Source of the DNA: Mesotaenium endlicherianum
Taxonomy: Eukaryota > Streptophyta > Zygnematophyceae > Zygnematales > Mesotaeniaceae
Direction of reading: 5' to 3'
NCBI GenBank assembly: GCA_009602735.1
Contig: WELA01001243.1
Coordinates: 124,445-188,444 of the forward strand
DNA length: 64,000 bases
Shown: positions 22,570 to 34,028 of the stretch, one piece after another
Layout of the letters: every line of letters begins with the position of its first letter
Numbering within the stretch: position 1 is the first letter of the stretch
The notes under the pieces: model-generated
What the model saw: only the letters and a program-made list of their open reading frames with translations
The model's database searches: none
What the model was told of the DNA's origin: nothing
Position numbers and translations under genes: made by a program

Positions 22570-23728
22570 CTGTCCTACTACTGACGGCGCGGGGCAATCA
22601 CAAGCGCGTCCGTTCTCGACGTCGCGCTTTCTTTGCAGGCATATGATCTGCAGGTGACCGACCTTGCCACAGTAGGTACAGTCGCCAGGCTTGCCATTCT
22701 GCGCGATTGTGCAGTTCTGGCGAGAGTGGCCCGTCTTCCCGCAAGACCAACAGGGGTCGCTCGTCGTGGCGGCCATGGAAATGCAGCCACGCGTAGCTCC
22801 GCGCTGCTGAGTTTGCTAGGGCAGCTGAGAGCGCTAAGACCAACAGGGGTCGCTCGTCGTGGCGGCCATGGAAATGCAGCCACGCGTAGCTCCGCGCTGC
22901 TGAGTTTGCTAGGGCAGCTGAGAGCGCTAAGACCAACAGGGGTCGCTCGTCGTGGCGGCCATGGAAATGCAGCCACGCGTAGCTCCGCGCTGCTGAGTTT
23001 GCTAGGGCAGCTGAGAGCGCTGGGGCTGTTGCTGCTACTGGGGCTGGCGAGCCGAAGCTGGGCGCATCGTGGAAGATGGCAGCACCAAGGACTCCTGACG
23101 TACGCCCGTATGCAAGGCCCACACGATTGCTATTGTTGCTTCGTGCGGCAGCCAAGCTCTGCTTCTCAACTGAGAGGTAAGCGTCCATCAGCGAGTACTC
23201 GGAGCCAATGTGATAGATGAGGGGGGAGGTGGCCCTCTCCCTCAATTGTGGCTCCACGGCACGCAAGAAGATCTCCGCTGCCTCCCGGTCGGTGAGGGTG
23301 CCAACGTCTCGGTGAAGGTGCGTCAAGCGGCGGTACATCATGCGGGTCATCTTATTTCTGCAGCTGTAGAAGTGGTGCAGCTCGTACACCTTCTCTTTGG
23401 TCGCGGCCTGGAACTCCTTCCTGAGGACGACCCAGAAGGCCTTGACCGGATCAGCGAGGAGGGTCTCCACTGGGGGTTCCCCCACAAGCTCTGTGCGTGC
23501 ATAGATCTTGTCACCCTTCTCGCGGAAGGTGTCACGGGCCTCGTAGAGGAGATAGCGCATGAGCGTATAGAACACGTCACGCTTAGTGAGCACGGGCGTT
23601 TTAAGCCTCGCAATCACGAACTCAGCCTCGAACTCTGAGATTGTGTCGTCCAGATCACAGGTTCCTGGTCTGCCGTTCAAGCGGAAGAGGGAGGACCTGT
23701 CAACCTTGAGCTCTTCGTCACCTGCCAT
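22570..23728 (-). pseudogene. element E Gag with two zinc knuckles
   Basis: Starts MAGDEELKVDRSSLFRLNG. A capsid-like part includes VKAFWVVLRKEFQAATKEK and MTRMMYRRLTHLHRDVGTL, in the style of retrotransposon Gag domains. Two CCHC knuckles follow at about 22760-22640: CWSCGKTGHSRQNC and CTYCGKVGHLQIIC. Between them and the capsid part lies a three-fold 93-base tandem repeat. Broken fossil. Confidence 0.7.
22745..23021 (-). repeat. three perfect 93-base tandem repeats in element E gag
   Basis: Units begin at 22745, 22838 and 22931 (GACCAACAGGGGTCGC) and appear identical by eye. 93 bases equals 31 codons, so the repeat keeps the frame and gives three copies of ALSAALANSAARSYAWLHF plus its continuation. 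The lack of divergence points to a recent slippage or recombination event, or to an assembly artefact. Confidence 0.9.
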
Positions 23729-23960
23729 GGGATATCAGGAATCGTGGTGAGCCCACTGGAAAGTTGGCTCAGGGACAATCACAGGAGGTACGAGTGCTGG
23801 CTGCTCCCCTTCAGAGGGTTCAATGACAGTACTGAGATCGAAGTCTGAGTCTTCTCCACCAACCCCTTTGTAGTAAGGCTGGTAAGAAAGCCCACTACAG
23901 GTAGGCATATGCTGAAGATTCTAATTGCTTGCAGGCAAAGAGACATCTTTCTAGAAGTAA

Positions 23961-24967
23961 GGAGTGTGTACTCTCTAGAGTGAGCACCTCAAGACTGTAA
24001 TTTGGTAGGAAAACGACTAATGAAGTCTGGTCCAAAAGATCACTAAAGGCACATCATGGTCTTCAAAAGTAGTCCTATGGCAGGATTTAAGCTGTGACTT
24101 TGCTCACCAGTTGAGAAGTTCTTTAAGTGACTGGAAGCCAGGAGGGCCTGCTCTTCACAAGAGAGAGACTAAGTGGTCCTGAAAACAATAGAGTCAAAAG
24201 AGTAAGCTTTACTGATAACTCCGTGACTTACAACTGGCATAATGGGACTTCTAAAAAGACGTTCCTCTAGGGACATCTCTAGTACTTATACTCCTGGGAA
24301 CCCGGCGTCGTATGCGGTGGACCCAACGCATGTAGTCACCGTAAGAGGCTCTCCTATGTCCACTAATGTGTAGAAGGCATGTACTATCACTCCTATAGGC
24401 TAAGCATATCTCAAACCAATCAAAGCAAAGCACGTAGAATATGCTATGTGTCTCTCATTGGTGGAGCTTACCTTGGGTGATTCTACCCAGATCGCGCCTC
24501 AAAAGCGAATCTGGAACTTGAGGAAGCTTCCTCTAGGAGTAGGTGATGCAGTCACCAAGTTATAGCCTCAAAGATGCACTTATACTATGGAAATGCAAGA
24601 CTGTTGTAGTCTAAGGGGCTCGCAAAATTTTTGCATACAAAGCTAGGGGTCTTTGGGGTCACAAATAGCCAACAATGTCACCTTTGGGTACATTTAGTCA
24701 CAAGTTGGCCATTTGGTGTGATTCCGCTAGGGGCCAAAAGGGGAGCGGACTAGATCGCGCCTATCTCGCTCGATACTTGACCAAATGACGCAAAACTTGT
24801 GCCATTCGGAAGATGCTTCGACACGCTACACTTTGATGACTTGGAAATCTAGAAAAGGTCAACATATGGATGCATAAGGTCAATGCAAAGTCGGACTTCC
24901 TAGGTTGATGGTTCACACAAGTGGAGCTCGATTTTGTACGTCAACCTCGACTCAATAAATCATGACA
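23961..24967 (-). repeat. element E right (5') LTR
   Basis: About 1007 bases, ending CATGACA on the plus strand, homologous to 8916-9918. In the sense (minus) direction internal sequence starts at 23960. No TGGTATC-type primer site is visible there, so the primer may be unusual or the site is lost. Confidence 0.8.
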
Positions 24968-25002
24968 CACATTTATAGACCTCAACATAATAGCTCAATC
25001 GA

Positions 25003-25459
25003 CGCGTAAGAAGGTAAGAAAACGTACAATCAGTGAAGGCAACCTTGCAACACTTTGCAATCCGGTTCCGTGTGTCTCCTGCAAAGTTATGTGTATGTTT
25101 TACTCAACAGCTTCTATTTGCTCAATGTTCTCATATCTTGCGCAATTCTATCCACATATTCATGCAACCTGCACAAGCTTGCAACGCTATATCAAATGAT
25201 TTCCCTAACTTCATGTACTTCCACATATTCAGGTTTAATACGGCTATGGATGAGTACAGCGATGCATTCTTCAAGCCTCTTTCCGTCACCGACTTGCAAC
25301 AGGTGGGTTCCTTGTTCGCTTTACACCCATACTTCAGACTTTGCTGTGTGCTAATATGCTTTTTGGTACTTCTCTAAGTTTGTGTTTGTTGGCCTTTGGT
25401 GTCCTCACATTGCAGATCTTTTGTGGAATAGATGGTACCTTCCTGCCGGTCAATGCTGC
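25003..25459 (+). CDS. host exons resembling the start of a DH (RhoGEF) domain, interrupted on the right
   Basis: Three exon-like segments join in phase. One ends at 25013 (LNRRVRR, donor GTAAGA). One is 25233-25302 (FNTAMDEYSDAFFKPLSV, then TDLQQ). One starts at 25416 (IFCGIDGTFLPVNAA) and runs to the LTR at 25460. Acceptors are TTCAG and TTGCAG. The pattern Y..AF.KPLS...LQQIF..ID..LPVN resembles the first conserved region of DH domains, which activate Rho-type GTPases. The island is only about 490 bases, squeezed between element E and element C. The C LTR begins within what looks like coding sequence, so this gene may be dead, unless a GT inside the last segment (near GATG-GTACC) is used. 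The family call is tentative. Confidence 0.35.
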
Positions 25460-25991
25460 TGTATTTAAACAGTATATTGGATAGATATAATATTCATTTA
25501 GATATAATAGTTATATAAGTTCAGCGCGCTGAACTTTAATTAATATTACTTCTGCTGGATAATTGATACTTAGTTAAATGACTCTGCCGGGAGCAGCAGG
25601 CTGAAGTCCATTAGATCAGCCTGTTGACTTGGATCAGCTTGCTGACACATTCTTCGACAGTCAGTTGGCTGCCGTACTTGGCAGCAGCGAACTGCTGTCG
25701 TGCCTAACAGTGTCGGTCCCTCGGCACGTGCGTGGCCTTTCAGCACGTGTGCCTTCGACCTGGTCGATGTGTCGGTGGCCCTCCTCACGTGCGGGCAAAC
25801 ATGGTCAATCGATCTTTGCAAGTGTGTCGGTGACAAGCCTTACCAGGGTTAACCCATCCCTGGGCTCCTGAACTTGCACCATGCAACCAAGACCAACTCT
25901 CGGGACTTTGTTCTACTTTACTCAGCCCTCACCATCTGCTTTATCTTAAGCCTTAGCAGAAAATTTGAAAATACTTGCCTTTGCCTTAATT

Positions 25992-26685
25992 TGTAATGAA
26001 TCAGTATATTAGTCGATATAAAATTCCTTTAAATATAATAGTTAATTAAGTGCAGCCTGCTGAACTTTAGTTAATAGTCAGTCTGCTGGACTTTACATAA
26101 TTATCAGTTTGCTGACTCAGTCGAAAGCAGCAGGCTGAAAGTCCATATAAGTCAGCTTGCTTCCGTACTCGGTAGCAGCGAATTGCCTTGATATGCATCT
26201 AAGTGCGATATGCTAGATGAATAGCCAGATGACATCCCTATGATGGATGGCTATTCGGGATGATGGGAGATGGCAGTGGATTTGGTTAACCGAGGTCCTA
26301 CCAACGTGGTTAACTCCCGGGTAGGCGGTGCCATCGCACTGACCGTTGAACAGTAAACTCATTCCATGTACATACGCTAGGCATTGCTCTCGAGTTCGGC
26401 ATTCGGAAACGAGGCCAACTCTCTTGTACAGCTTACTGAGAGAGATCTGAATCCAAGGCGAGAAGCCATTGATACGCACTGTCTTCTAACCTTGCTTATG
26501 TATGAGTTTACTGATTTGCATTATTGATGCTAGTTTACTCGCATTTGACTTACGAGTATTATTCACTGCTAGTGTGTTGTCCTTTGCCGTTTAACCAGTT
26601 AACGGAAAATACCATAAAGATTACTTGCTGATATAAAGATCTTTATTAATTGTTAATCGCCTATTTGGTAAGTCGATTCATTTCA
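25992..26685 (+). repeat. element A 5' LTR
   Basis: 694 bases, TGTAATGAATCAGTATATT to CGATTCATTTCA. Preceded by TAATT. Copies of this LTR family recur at 12405, 25460, 34042, 41811, 44342, 47735 and, inverted, at 13911 and 48613. Confidence 0.93.
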
Positions 26686-26686
26686 G

Positions 26687-26698
26687 TGGTATCGGAGC
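26687..26698 (+). promoter_or_regulatory. primer binding site of element A (initiator Met-tRNA type)
   Basis: TGGTATCGGAGC lies two bases after the 5' LTR. Plant LTR elements commonly carry TGGTATCAGAGC, complementary to the 3' end of initiator Met-tRNA. The same site follows the C LTR at 36494. Confidence 0.85.
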
Positions 26699-26719
26699 AG
26701 TTATCACAGGTATCTTTGT

Positions 26720-28199
26720 ATGGTAAGGACAAGGTCTCAAACTAGCAACTCCCGAGACATGGAGAACCAGGATAACGAGAATGTCAAAAACCAGGCGGAA
26801 AGCCATGTAGCGGGAACCCGTACCTATTCTGAAGCAGTGGCAGATACTGCAGCTAGGGAGGCTGCAGATGAGGCAGCTGCTATTGCCGCAGTCGCAGCAC
26901 AGCAAGCTGAGGAGGAGAGAGCCAGATTAGAAGCTGAACAATTAGCAAAGGCCGCTGAAGATACAGAAAGGAGGGAAGGACAGCCAGCTGACGAGCGCAC
27001 TGTTGAAGAACTTATGGCATCAAGGGCCAATGTTCTGAAACCACCTCCTGCCGTACAACTCAATGTACCCCTAGGCTAAATACGTGACCGGCTGAATGCG
27101 GCAGGAATTGCTGCTGCAGGAGCAAGAGGGATTGTTGAGGACACTACTCAGCGAGTAGATGCCAATGCTGCTGCTGCATTTGCTAATCTACCACCCCAGA
27201 GTGTAGACTTGGGAGCATTGTTCGTTCAGATGCAGTCGCAAATGGCGACCATGTATCAGTCCCAGCAGGAGGACAAAAGAATCATAATGTCCCTACTCCG
27301 GGACAGAGACCAACTGGGGTCTCACATCACTAGTGGTGGTGGCCGAGGGCCTAGTAAGCCCAAGCCAAAACCTCCCCAGGACTATGATCCTGAGGGAAAC
27401 AGGAAAATATTACCTGATCAAGTTTCTCGCGGATGTTGAGCAGTGGCTGGAGAACTACCCAGAACTGCAAGATTACGAGAAGGTCAGGCACACCGGTGCG
27501 CTACTGAAAGGCAGTGCCGCAGACTGGTGGCTTTACTGGAAGGAAGAGCGTAAGGCTCGGCAACTCGGTGACCCTACGTGGGTAGAGTTTGTCGAGAAGT
27601 TGCATGAGAAGTTTGATGTCATCAACCAGCAGGAGAAAGCTATCTATGCGATGATCTCCCTGACACTGAAGCAGACCACTTCAGTTGCTGAGTTTGCTCA
27701 AAAGTTCCAAGAGAACATGATGAAGCAGCCTGATTTGCCAGAACGGTATAGGATAGCATACTTCAGGTATGGCTTGAAATCCGAGGTCTCTGGTCATTTT
27801 GCTGAGAAAAAGTATGAGAAACTGGCTGACTTGATCCAGGATGCTGACGCCTGGGATCAGCAGCAGTTCAATCACAAGCGCCAGAGTAACGCTTTGGTGT
27901 CTAAGATTGTCAAAAAGCCCCACGGTTCCTACAATGCAGTTGAAGGAGACCAGGCTGAGGATAATCAGGGTGATGAATATGAGTATGAGTACAATGCTAT
28001 TCAGTCTAGAGGTAGAGGTGGTCCCTCTCGAGGTGGCTATGGAAGGGGTGGTGGTAGGACTAAGCCGAGACCAGCCTCAGCAAAATCTACTTGCTACCAT
28101 TGTCAGCAGAAAGGCCACTACAGAGAACAGTGTCCGGTCAAGCACCTGCCTAAGGTCGAGAGAAAAGACCAGCCTTTAAAAGACAGCAACAGTCAGTAA
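26720..28199 (+). pseudogene. element A gag region
   Basis: N-terminal part MVRTRSQTSNSRDMENQDN is followed by a long Ala/Glu-rich helix (AVADTAAREAADEAAAIAA). The Gag domain includes LKGSAADWWLYWKEERKA and WVEFVEKLHEKFDVINQ, typical of plant-type retrotransposon Gag. A Gly/Arg-rich tract and one CCHC knuckle, CYHCQQKGHYREQC (about 28090-28131), close it. It appears broken in about two places. Confidence 0.8.
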
Positions 28200-28267
28200 T
28201 CCAGTCTACTGACTGTGAGGATGCTAGAGATAGTGAGTCGTCACTAGCTGCCCTCGTAGCAGGTATT

Positions 28268-31200
28268 ATGGGTCCTGCTGAACTGGATTCACTATGCATG
28301 CCTGACAAACAGATAAAGGAGACCATCAGTAATATAGACGTCCAGAGAGTGCACACTCTGGATGCTCTTGTTCCACCTGATGTCCAACATTTCTTTGCTA
28401 CGTCAGGAGAACAATGCGAAAGTCAGGAAAAGACAGTCCCCCCTATCCTACTGCATTGCATGATTGCAGGTAGGAAGGTGAGGGCATTTGTTGACGGAGG
28501 GGCGTCACATACTTTTATTCACAAGGACTTAGTTAAGCGGCTAAGGCTGCCTACTGTCACCCAAGGGAATAGAAAAATATTCCTTGGAGATGCCTCAAGT
28601 ATCCCGGGAGGAGTTATAACCAAGCCTATTGAGGTCCAGTTAGGTTCTGGCATTGCAGTTCTAACTGAAACGCTTACATTTGAGGTACTCAACACTGGCT
28701 TTTATGATCTCGTGCTAGGCAGGTCCTGGCTTAATAGACATCAAGCTGAAGTGTGTTGGAGCAGAGGTACAGTTAAAGTGAGAGGAGCCAGTGATGGGCA
28801 GACTGACTTGGCACCCACCAGTGCTCTTCCTCTTGTCCTGTGTGGATGGCAAATGAAGGAAAAGAAGAGGCTTCCAGAAGGATGCAAGTTGCTGAATGCA
28901 ATGGAGTTCGTCAAAAGCTGGAACCAGAAGGAAGACAGAATGTTCTGTCTGCTGCTAAGAGAGGTACCTCCTCAACCTGAAGAAGTGGTTGAGAAAAAGG
29001 TAAGCCCTCCGGAGCACCCTACTGCTGCAAAAATTGTTGCTCAGTACACTGATGTGTTTAACATGCCTCCAGGACTACCCCCTAAAAGGGAAGTAGATCA
29101 TAGGATTGATCTATTACCTGGTAGCCAGCCACCCTGGCAACGCACTTATGGCTTGTCTTATTTGGAGAGCGAGGAGTTGAAAACACAGATTGCAGAGCTG
29201 GAGGAAAATGGTTACATTTCTCCCAGTAAATCACCGTACGGCGCACCTATCCTATTTGTTAAGAAAAAGGATGGCAGTATGCGGATGTGTGTGGATTACA
29301 GAGCCCTGAACAGAATTACAGTAAAGAACAAGTATGCTTTACCCAGAATCGAGGACTTGCTTGATACCCTGTCTGGCGCTAAGGTGTTCAGTAAGATAGA
29401 TCTCAAGAGTGGTTATCATCAAATCAGAATTGCTGAGGGGGATGAACACAAGACTGCTTTCCGCACACGTTATGGACACTATGAGTTCAACGTGATGCCA
29501 TTTGGACTGACTAATGCTCCTGCTACCTTTATGGGTGCTATGAATGACATTTTCAGACCTTATTTGGATAAGTTTGTGCAAGTTTTCCTGGATGATATTT
29601 TAATTTTCTCTAAAGATGAAGCTCAGCACACTGAACACTTAAAGAAAGTGCTGGACACTCTGCGGAAAAATCACTTGTATGCTAAAATGAGCAAGTGTGA
29701 TTTCTTTAAGGAAAGTATTGAATTCTTAGGCCACGTTGTCAGTAAAGAGGGCATCAGTGTGGATCCTAAGAAAGTCCAGACCATAAGGGACTGGCCAGTA
29801 CCACAGTCTGTCTCTGAAGTTAGATCCTTCCTCGGGTTGGCTAACTACTATAGGAGATTTATTGAGAATTATTCCACAAAGGCCAGTAAACTGACTGACC
29901 TTACTAAGAAAGACATCGGGTATGTGTGGGGGGAAGAGCAGCAGGCTGCCTTCCAGACCCTTAAAGATGCCCTTTGTTCTGCCCCAGTGCTAGCCGTGTA
30001 TGACCCCAGCAAACCGGTGCAGGTGGTTACTGATGCCTCTGATTTTGCCATGGGTGCTATTTTGTTGCAGCCTGCTGACAAAACCACAAAGGATGGTAAG
30101 GTACGGCAGGAGTGGCATCCTGTGTTGTATGAGTCTATGAAATTTAATCCAGCGGAGATTAATTACTCAGTGCATGATAAAGAGCTGCTAGCTATCATTC
30201 ATGTACTCAAACAGTGGAGAGCATACTTACATGGTAAAGCTTTTAAGGTGATTACAGATCATCTAGCTCTGACCCACTTTCAGAAGAAGTCCAAGCTGTC
30301 GAGGAGGGAGAACCGCTGGAGCCAGATGCTGGAGCAGTTCCAAGTCCAGATCGACTACAAACCAGGGAAGTTGAATCCTGCTGATGCACTCTCTAGAAGA
30401 CCTGACTTGCAAGAAAGGAACTTTAGTCAGCATGCTGTAGATAAAGTCCTGTGTGCACTCACTTCACTAAAGGTGAAAAAGTCCTTCCTTGAACAACTTA
30501 GGAAAGCCTACCTTTCTGACCCAACATTTGAGCCCAGCCCCACTACTGGTGTGTGTCGTGCTACTGCACTCGGGTATAAGCTCAAGGGAGGGGTCTGGGT
30601 GACTGAAACCACTTCAGGCAGGCTGAAGCTGGTCATTCCTAATAATTTGGAAATAAGGTCTCTCTTACTGAGTCAAGCTCATGACAGTCTCCTGGGTGGA
30701 CATTTGGGGCAGGCCAAAACTGTTGGCAAACTGGCAAAACATTATCATTGGGAGGGGTTACCCCGGGAGGTCTTGAAATATGTCAAGTCCTGTGACCAGT
30801 GTCAGAGAAATAAGTCTCGGCACACACCACCCGGAGGTCTCTTGCAACCGCTACCCATCCCAGCGGGACGCTGGGAAACTATATCCATGGACTGGGTGGT
30901 CTCACTACCAAGAACTGCCAACGGGCATGATTCAATACTGGTAGTCGTGGATAAACTGACAAAAATGGTCATTTTTATCCCCACAACTGTCAAAGTGACT
31001 GCACTCGAAACAGCGAGACAGTTTTACAACCATGTAGTATGCCAACATGGGCTCCCTTCTAATATCATCTCAGACAGAGACTCAAAATTCACCTCTAAGT
31101 TCTGGAGAGCTTTAATGGGGTTAATGGGAGTCAAACAGCTGCTCAGCACAGCAAACCACCCTCAGACTGATGGGCAGACTGAAAGAACTAACCGAGTTCT

Positions 31201-31984
31201 GCAGGAGGTGCTGAGAGCATATATTAACCAAAAACAAGATAATTGGGATGACCTGTTGCCTCAAATTCAGTTTGCGGTCAACAGTGCGGTGCACGCGTCA
31301 ACGGGCAAAACTCCTTTTGAACTCAGCCTGGGTAGAGTCCCTAAGTCTCCTCTAGATGTGCTAGGGGAATCTTTAACTCACCCTGAAGGGATTGACAACC
31401 CGGTCTCCCTCCAGTTAACTCAGGAGTTTGCTGACACCCTGTCAGAAGTCCAACGAAACTTGCACACGGCCCAAGAAAACCAACAAAAATACGCTAATCA
31501 ACACCGTCGGGAACTGACATTTTCCAAGGGGGATTTAGTCAAACTGCATTCTCAGCACCTGTACCTCCCTGGTGTGGTCAAGAAAAAGCTTGGCCCTGTC
31601 TGGGTCGGTCCATATTCGGTGGTCCGTCGTGTCGGTCAGAATGCTTACAAACTGAACATGTCAGCTGAATACAAGGGGCACCCGGTCTTTAATGTCTCCT
31701 TCCTGGAACCGTACATCAAAGGTGATACACTGTTCACAGGTCGGTTCCCTGTCCAACCGGGACCGGTCCCCGCTGTCCGGGACGGCGACCCTGAGGAATA
31801 TGAGGTCGATGAGATTTTAGACGCTCGCTCGGTCCGTCGATCGTCTAAATATGTCATGAAATACCTCATTCGATGGAAGGGTTACGATGCCTCTGGGGAC
31901 ACTTGGGAGTTTAAGGACCACTTGACCAATGCCAAAGGGGCGTTGACACGGTTCCACCTTCGGGCCGCTGGAGTCCCTCCATAA
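28268..31984 (+). CDS. element A Pol polyprotein (protease, RT, RNase H, integrase, chromodomain)
   Basis: 1238-residue open frame, whole by appearance. Domains in order: protease with [15 protein letters not shown] (about residue 75); RT with [38 protein letters not shown] and [12 protein letters not shown] (residues about 320-480); RNase H with [15 protein letters not shown] and [17 protein letters not shown]; integrase with the HHCC zinc site ending CDQCQRNK, then [24 protein letters not shown] and [14 protein letters not shown]; and a C-terminal chromodomain, [13 protein letters not shown]...[16 protein letters not shown]. This order defines Ty3/gypsy chromoviruses. The chromodomain is known in the family to guide integration to chromatin marks. 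Confidence 0.93.
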   Translation: MGPAELDSLCMPDKQIKETISNIDVQRVHTLDALVPPDVQHFFATSGEQCESQEKTVPPILLHCMIAGRKVRAFVDGGASHTFIHKDLVKRLRLPTVTQGNRKIFLGDASSIPGGVITKPIEVQLGSGIAVLTETLTFEVLNTGFYDLVLGRSWLNRHQAEVCWSRGTVKVRGASDGQTDLAPTSALPLVLCGWQMKEKKRLPEGCKLLNAMEFVKSWNQKEDRMFCLLLREVPPQPEEVVEKKVSPPEHPTAAKIVAQYTDVFNMPPGLPPKREVDHRIDLLPGSQPPWQRTYGLSYLESEELKTQIAELEENGYISPSKSPYGAPILFVKKKDGSMRMCVDYRALNRITVKNKYALPRIEDLLDTLSGAKVFSKIDLKSGYHQIRIAEGDEHKTAFRTRYGHYEFNVMPFGLTNAPATFMGAMNDIFRPYLDKFVQVFLDDILIFSKDEAQHTEHLKKVLDTLRKNHLYAKMSKCDFFKESIEFLGHVVSKEGISVDPKKVQTIRDWPVPQSVSEVRSFLGLANYYRRFIENYSTKASKLTDLTKKDIGYVWGEEQQAAFQTLKDALCSAPVLAVYDPSKPVQVVTDASDFAMGAILLQPADKTTKDGKVRQEWHPVLYESMKFNPAEINYSVHDKELLAIIHVLKQWRAYLHGKAFKVITDHLALTHFQKKSKLSRRENRWSQMLEQFQVQIDYKPGKLNPADALSRRPDLQERNFSQHAVDKVLCALTSLKVKKSFLEQLRKAYLSDPTFEPSPTTGVCRATALGYKLKGGVWVTETTSGRLKLVIPNNLEIRSLLLSQAHDSLLGGHLGQAKTVGKLAKHYHWEGLPREVLKYVKSCDQCQRNKSRHTPPGGLLQPLPIPAGRWETISMDWVVSLPRTANGHDSILVVVDKLTKMVIFIPTTVKVTALETARQFYNHVVCQHGLPSNIISDRDSKFTSKFWRALMGLMGVKQLLSTANHPQTDGQTERTNRVLQEVLRAYINQKQDNWDDLLPQIQFAVNSAVHASTGKTPFELSLGRVPKSPLDVLGESLTHPEGIDNPVSLQLTQEFADTLSEVQRNLHTAQENQQKYANQHRRELTFSKGDLVKLHSQHLYLPGVVKKKLGPVWVGPYSVVRRVGQNAYKLNMSAEYKGHPVFNVSFLEPYIKGDTLFTGRFPVQPGPVPAVRDGDPEEYEVDEILDARSVRRSSKYVMKYLIRWKGYDASGDTWEFKDHLTNAKGALTRFHLRAAGVPP

Positions 31985-32147
31985 CTGTCATTTCAGTTGA
32001 CACGGGAAGGTGACAGGCGGTCCTGTCTCCATTTAAGTTGGAGGGGAAAATATATGACAGTTAGTGAGCGAGAGCGATAAAAACACACTCATACGTTTAT
32101 GTGTAGCGCATCGCAACTACGTCAACTTTTAGCAATCATCCTGTAAG

Positions 32148-32250
32148 GTAAACAGCAGCGAAGCCACTATACTAAATACTAACATACTTCCTGCAATCCC
32201 TATGACAAAGGTCCATATCCTACTAACTTGTGCCCTGGTTACATGTGCAG
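32148..32250 (+). promoter_or_regulatory. candidate 103-base intron in front of the third ORF of element A
   Basis: Donor AAG/GTAAAC at 32148, perfect branch site TACTAAC at 32221-32227, acceptor TGTGCAG ending at 32250, and ATG two bases later at 32252. Element C has the same layout at 40952-41057 (106 bases, donor CAG/GTATTG, branch ACTAAC, acceptor GAGCAG, ATG at 41059). Upstream GATAAA motifs (32075 in A, 40829 in C) could be TATA-like. This suggests a spliced subgenomic mRNA for ORF3, as known for env-like genes of some LTR elements. Inference from sequence only. Confidence 0.6.
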
Positions 32251-32251
32251 G

Positions 32252-33739
32252 ATGGCGCCCACCACACAAAAGGAGGACAGAAAGCGCAAGGCAGAAGAAG
32301 CCAGGAGGACAATGGAGCAATACCAGAAGGAGCTGGCGGCGACGTCCCTCACCAGGAGAGAACAAGAAAGGGTCCGCAAACAACAAGAGGCGGCAGAAGA
32401 GGCACAGAGGAAGAAGGATCAGGAAGCGGAAAACCTCAGGAAGGCTGAGGAGGAGAGACAGAAGAAACAGCAAGAAGAAGCGGCAGCGGCAGAAGAGGAG
32501 AAAAGAAAAAAGATTGAAGCGGACAGACAGAAGAGCTTGGCCACTTACAGGTATACTGTGGTGGGTGGCCAAAACTTCGATAACCTGAAGGAAGCATTGC
32601 TGGCAGCCCAGGAGATCAACAGGCTGGAACAGACAACACTGCTACAGAAGGAAGGAGCTACAGCACTGGACAGGTACATCGAGACACACACCGGCGTGGT
32701 CCTTTACGAAGATTATGCTAAGATGGTGGGCTATACAGCAGAGCAGGCCCGGTATCTCGCAGATGATTCAGAGGACAAGCCGGTCCCCATACCGGGAATA
32801 GTGGGAGATCAGAGACTCATCCGGATGGTGAGCATGCGGCCCGATAGCTTTACGGATACGGTATTCTACCTCACACTCTTGCCAGCTTACAATGAAGTTG
32901 AGAGAAGGAGCTGGGAGTACTTGGCCAGGGAAGCAGGACAGCAGATGTTCTCTCCCCACTGGTTCCCGTGTAAACTGAGGAAGGCTGAGCACGGACCCCA
33001 GTACTACCAGCAGCCAACAGACTGGAGGTGGATGACCGTCACAAATAAGAAGCAGGAGTGTGACCGAGCCCAACCGGATGACTTCCACTATGGCCTAGAC
33101 GGCTATCTCATCCTACCACCTCACATTGCCCCTTGGGACCCCAGGCTGAATGGATGCCTGAGCAATATGAATGCAGAGACCAAGGAACATAGGAGGAGGG
33201 GAAGAGACTACTTCTCTAAGGGAAAGCATGCCTTTGTCAAATGGGCAAAGAATGCAGGCCGGATAGATATCAGTAGGCTGAAGGCCAAGCAACCTCCAGC
33301 GCGCCCTAAGAAAGGGAGGTCGGTAGACTACTCCATGTCTACTAGGGAGCAGGACGACTTAGTGGACGAGACCCCTACTCTCTCCGAGGAGGAGGATGAG
33401 GAGGATGAGGAAGAAGAACAAGGCAGAGGAGAAGCATCAGCAGCAGGTACTCAGGATACCCAGGGACAGGCAGTGGCACTTCCTAAAGAACCACGATCAG
33501 GTGTGTGGAATGTGATCCCCGTTATGGCGACAACTGGACCCCGCGCTCGCTCCCCCAGCCCACCTGCCCAAGCAGGGGAAGAAGCTGATCTGACTGTACT
33601 GGGCAGCAGACACAGACAGAAATCCCCAGAGGACAGGGGTGCCAGAAGAGGGACACGCGGGTGGGCCAGAGGTATGCCAGCCTCCCCCTCCGCTCAGGGG
33701 CATGTACCTCTAGCCAATGTATTTCAGCATCCTACTTGA
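32252..33739 (+). CDS. element A third ORF in the env position, 495 residues, unknown
   Basis: The ATG follows the candidate splice acceptor (MAPTTQKEDRKRKAEEARR). Residues 1 to about 90 are a charged Glu/Lys/Gln/Arg coiled coil. The middle (about 95-330) is a compact, Trp/Tyr-containing region (YEDYAKMVGYTAEQARYLA; FSPHWFPCKLRKAEHGPQYY; DDFHYGLDGYLILPPH). An acidic tract near residue 380 (EEEDEEDEEEEQG) and an Arg/Ser/Pro-rich tail follow. There is no signal peptide or membrane helix, so it is not a classical envelope. The tail GHVPLANVFQHP is kept in element C (GHVPLAHVMQHP). A short frame at 33740-33928 ending in SRSRSRSPSP lies directly after. Function not recognised. Confidence 0.75.
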   Translation: MAPTTQKEDRKRKAEEARRTMEQYQKELAATSLTRREQERVRKQQEAAEEAQRKKDQEAENLRKAEEERQKKQQEEAAAAEEEKRKKIEADRQKSLATYRYTVVGGQNFDNLKEALLAAQEINRLEQTTLLQKEGATALDRYIETHTGVVLYEDYAKMVGYTAEQARYLADDSEDKPVPIPGIVGDQRLIRMVSMRPDSFTDTVFYLTLLPAYNEVERRSWEYLAREAGQQMFSPHWFPCKLRKAEHGPQYYQQPTDWRWMTVTNKKQECDRAQPDDFHYGLDGYLILPPHIAPWDPRLNGCLSNMNAETKEHRRRGRDYFSKGKHAFVKWAKNAGRIDISRLKAKQPPARPKKGRSVDYSMSTREQDDLVDETPTLSEEEDEEDEEEEQGRGEASAAGTQDTQGQAVALPKEPRSGVWNVIPVMATTGPRARSPSPPAQAGEEADLTVLGSRHRQKSPEDRGARRGTRGWARGMPASPSAQGHVPLANVFQHPT

Positions 33740-34028
33740 ATGCCTGTCTATGTGGGAATCAACACCCAAGTGGTTGAAGAGCAGGCCACCATCCTCCGTT
33801 CTCCTCGAGGGCCAACTTTAGAGCAAACAGGGTTCTTTAGAAGGCCAGCTGACAGACCTAGAGGGCTGTCCAGATCTAGGTCCAGATCTCCGTCTCCTGA
33901 CCCTGAAGCCCCAGGAACAACCCCTTGAGGTGACACGCTGACGAGACAGTCAGTAAGGGAGGCTGGTCAGGTTCAGTTCCCTTATTTAAAATTTCTGCAG
34001 TTTAATGTTGTCGAGGCGACAACAAGTT

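Larger units (their letters stand above)
8916..24967 (-). mobile_element. Element E: Ty3/gypsy-type LTR element encoding a DNA methyltransferase and PHD finger (rearranged fossil)
   Basis: Read right to left the parts are: LTR (23961-24967), Gag with two CCHC knuckles, an Ala-rich linker, protease, C5-cytosine DNA methyltransferase, RT, RNase H, integrase, PHD finger, LTR (8916-9918). PR-RT-RH-INT is the Ty3/gypsy order. The methyltransferase sits between protease and RT. The element is broken and rearranged in many places: the RT/RNase H part occurs twice, and it hosts at least two foreign solo LTRs plus an inverted copy of its own LTR. The two outer LTRs differ by several percent up to about 10% by eye, so it is older than A or B. 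No clear tRNA primer site or matching target duplication was found. It may be two related elements fused by recombination. Confidence 0.75.

Noticed and set aside
21598-22776. A long minus-strand frame after the zinc knuckles, as an independent gene
   Set aside because: Apart from the two CCHC knuckles it is Ala/Pro/Thr-rich without motifs and lies inside element E; treated as part of that fossil.
22745-23021. A CRISPR-like array
   Set aside because: The three units are contiguous 93-base coding repeats without spacers, in a eukaryotic retroelement.
32129-32572. A hydrophobic Leu/Phe-rich minus-strand frame that looks like a membrane protein
   Set aside because: It is the reverse complement of the Glu/Lys/Arg coiled-coil codons of the element A third ORF, which always yields Leu/Phe/Ser runs.
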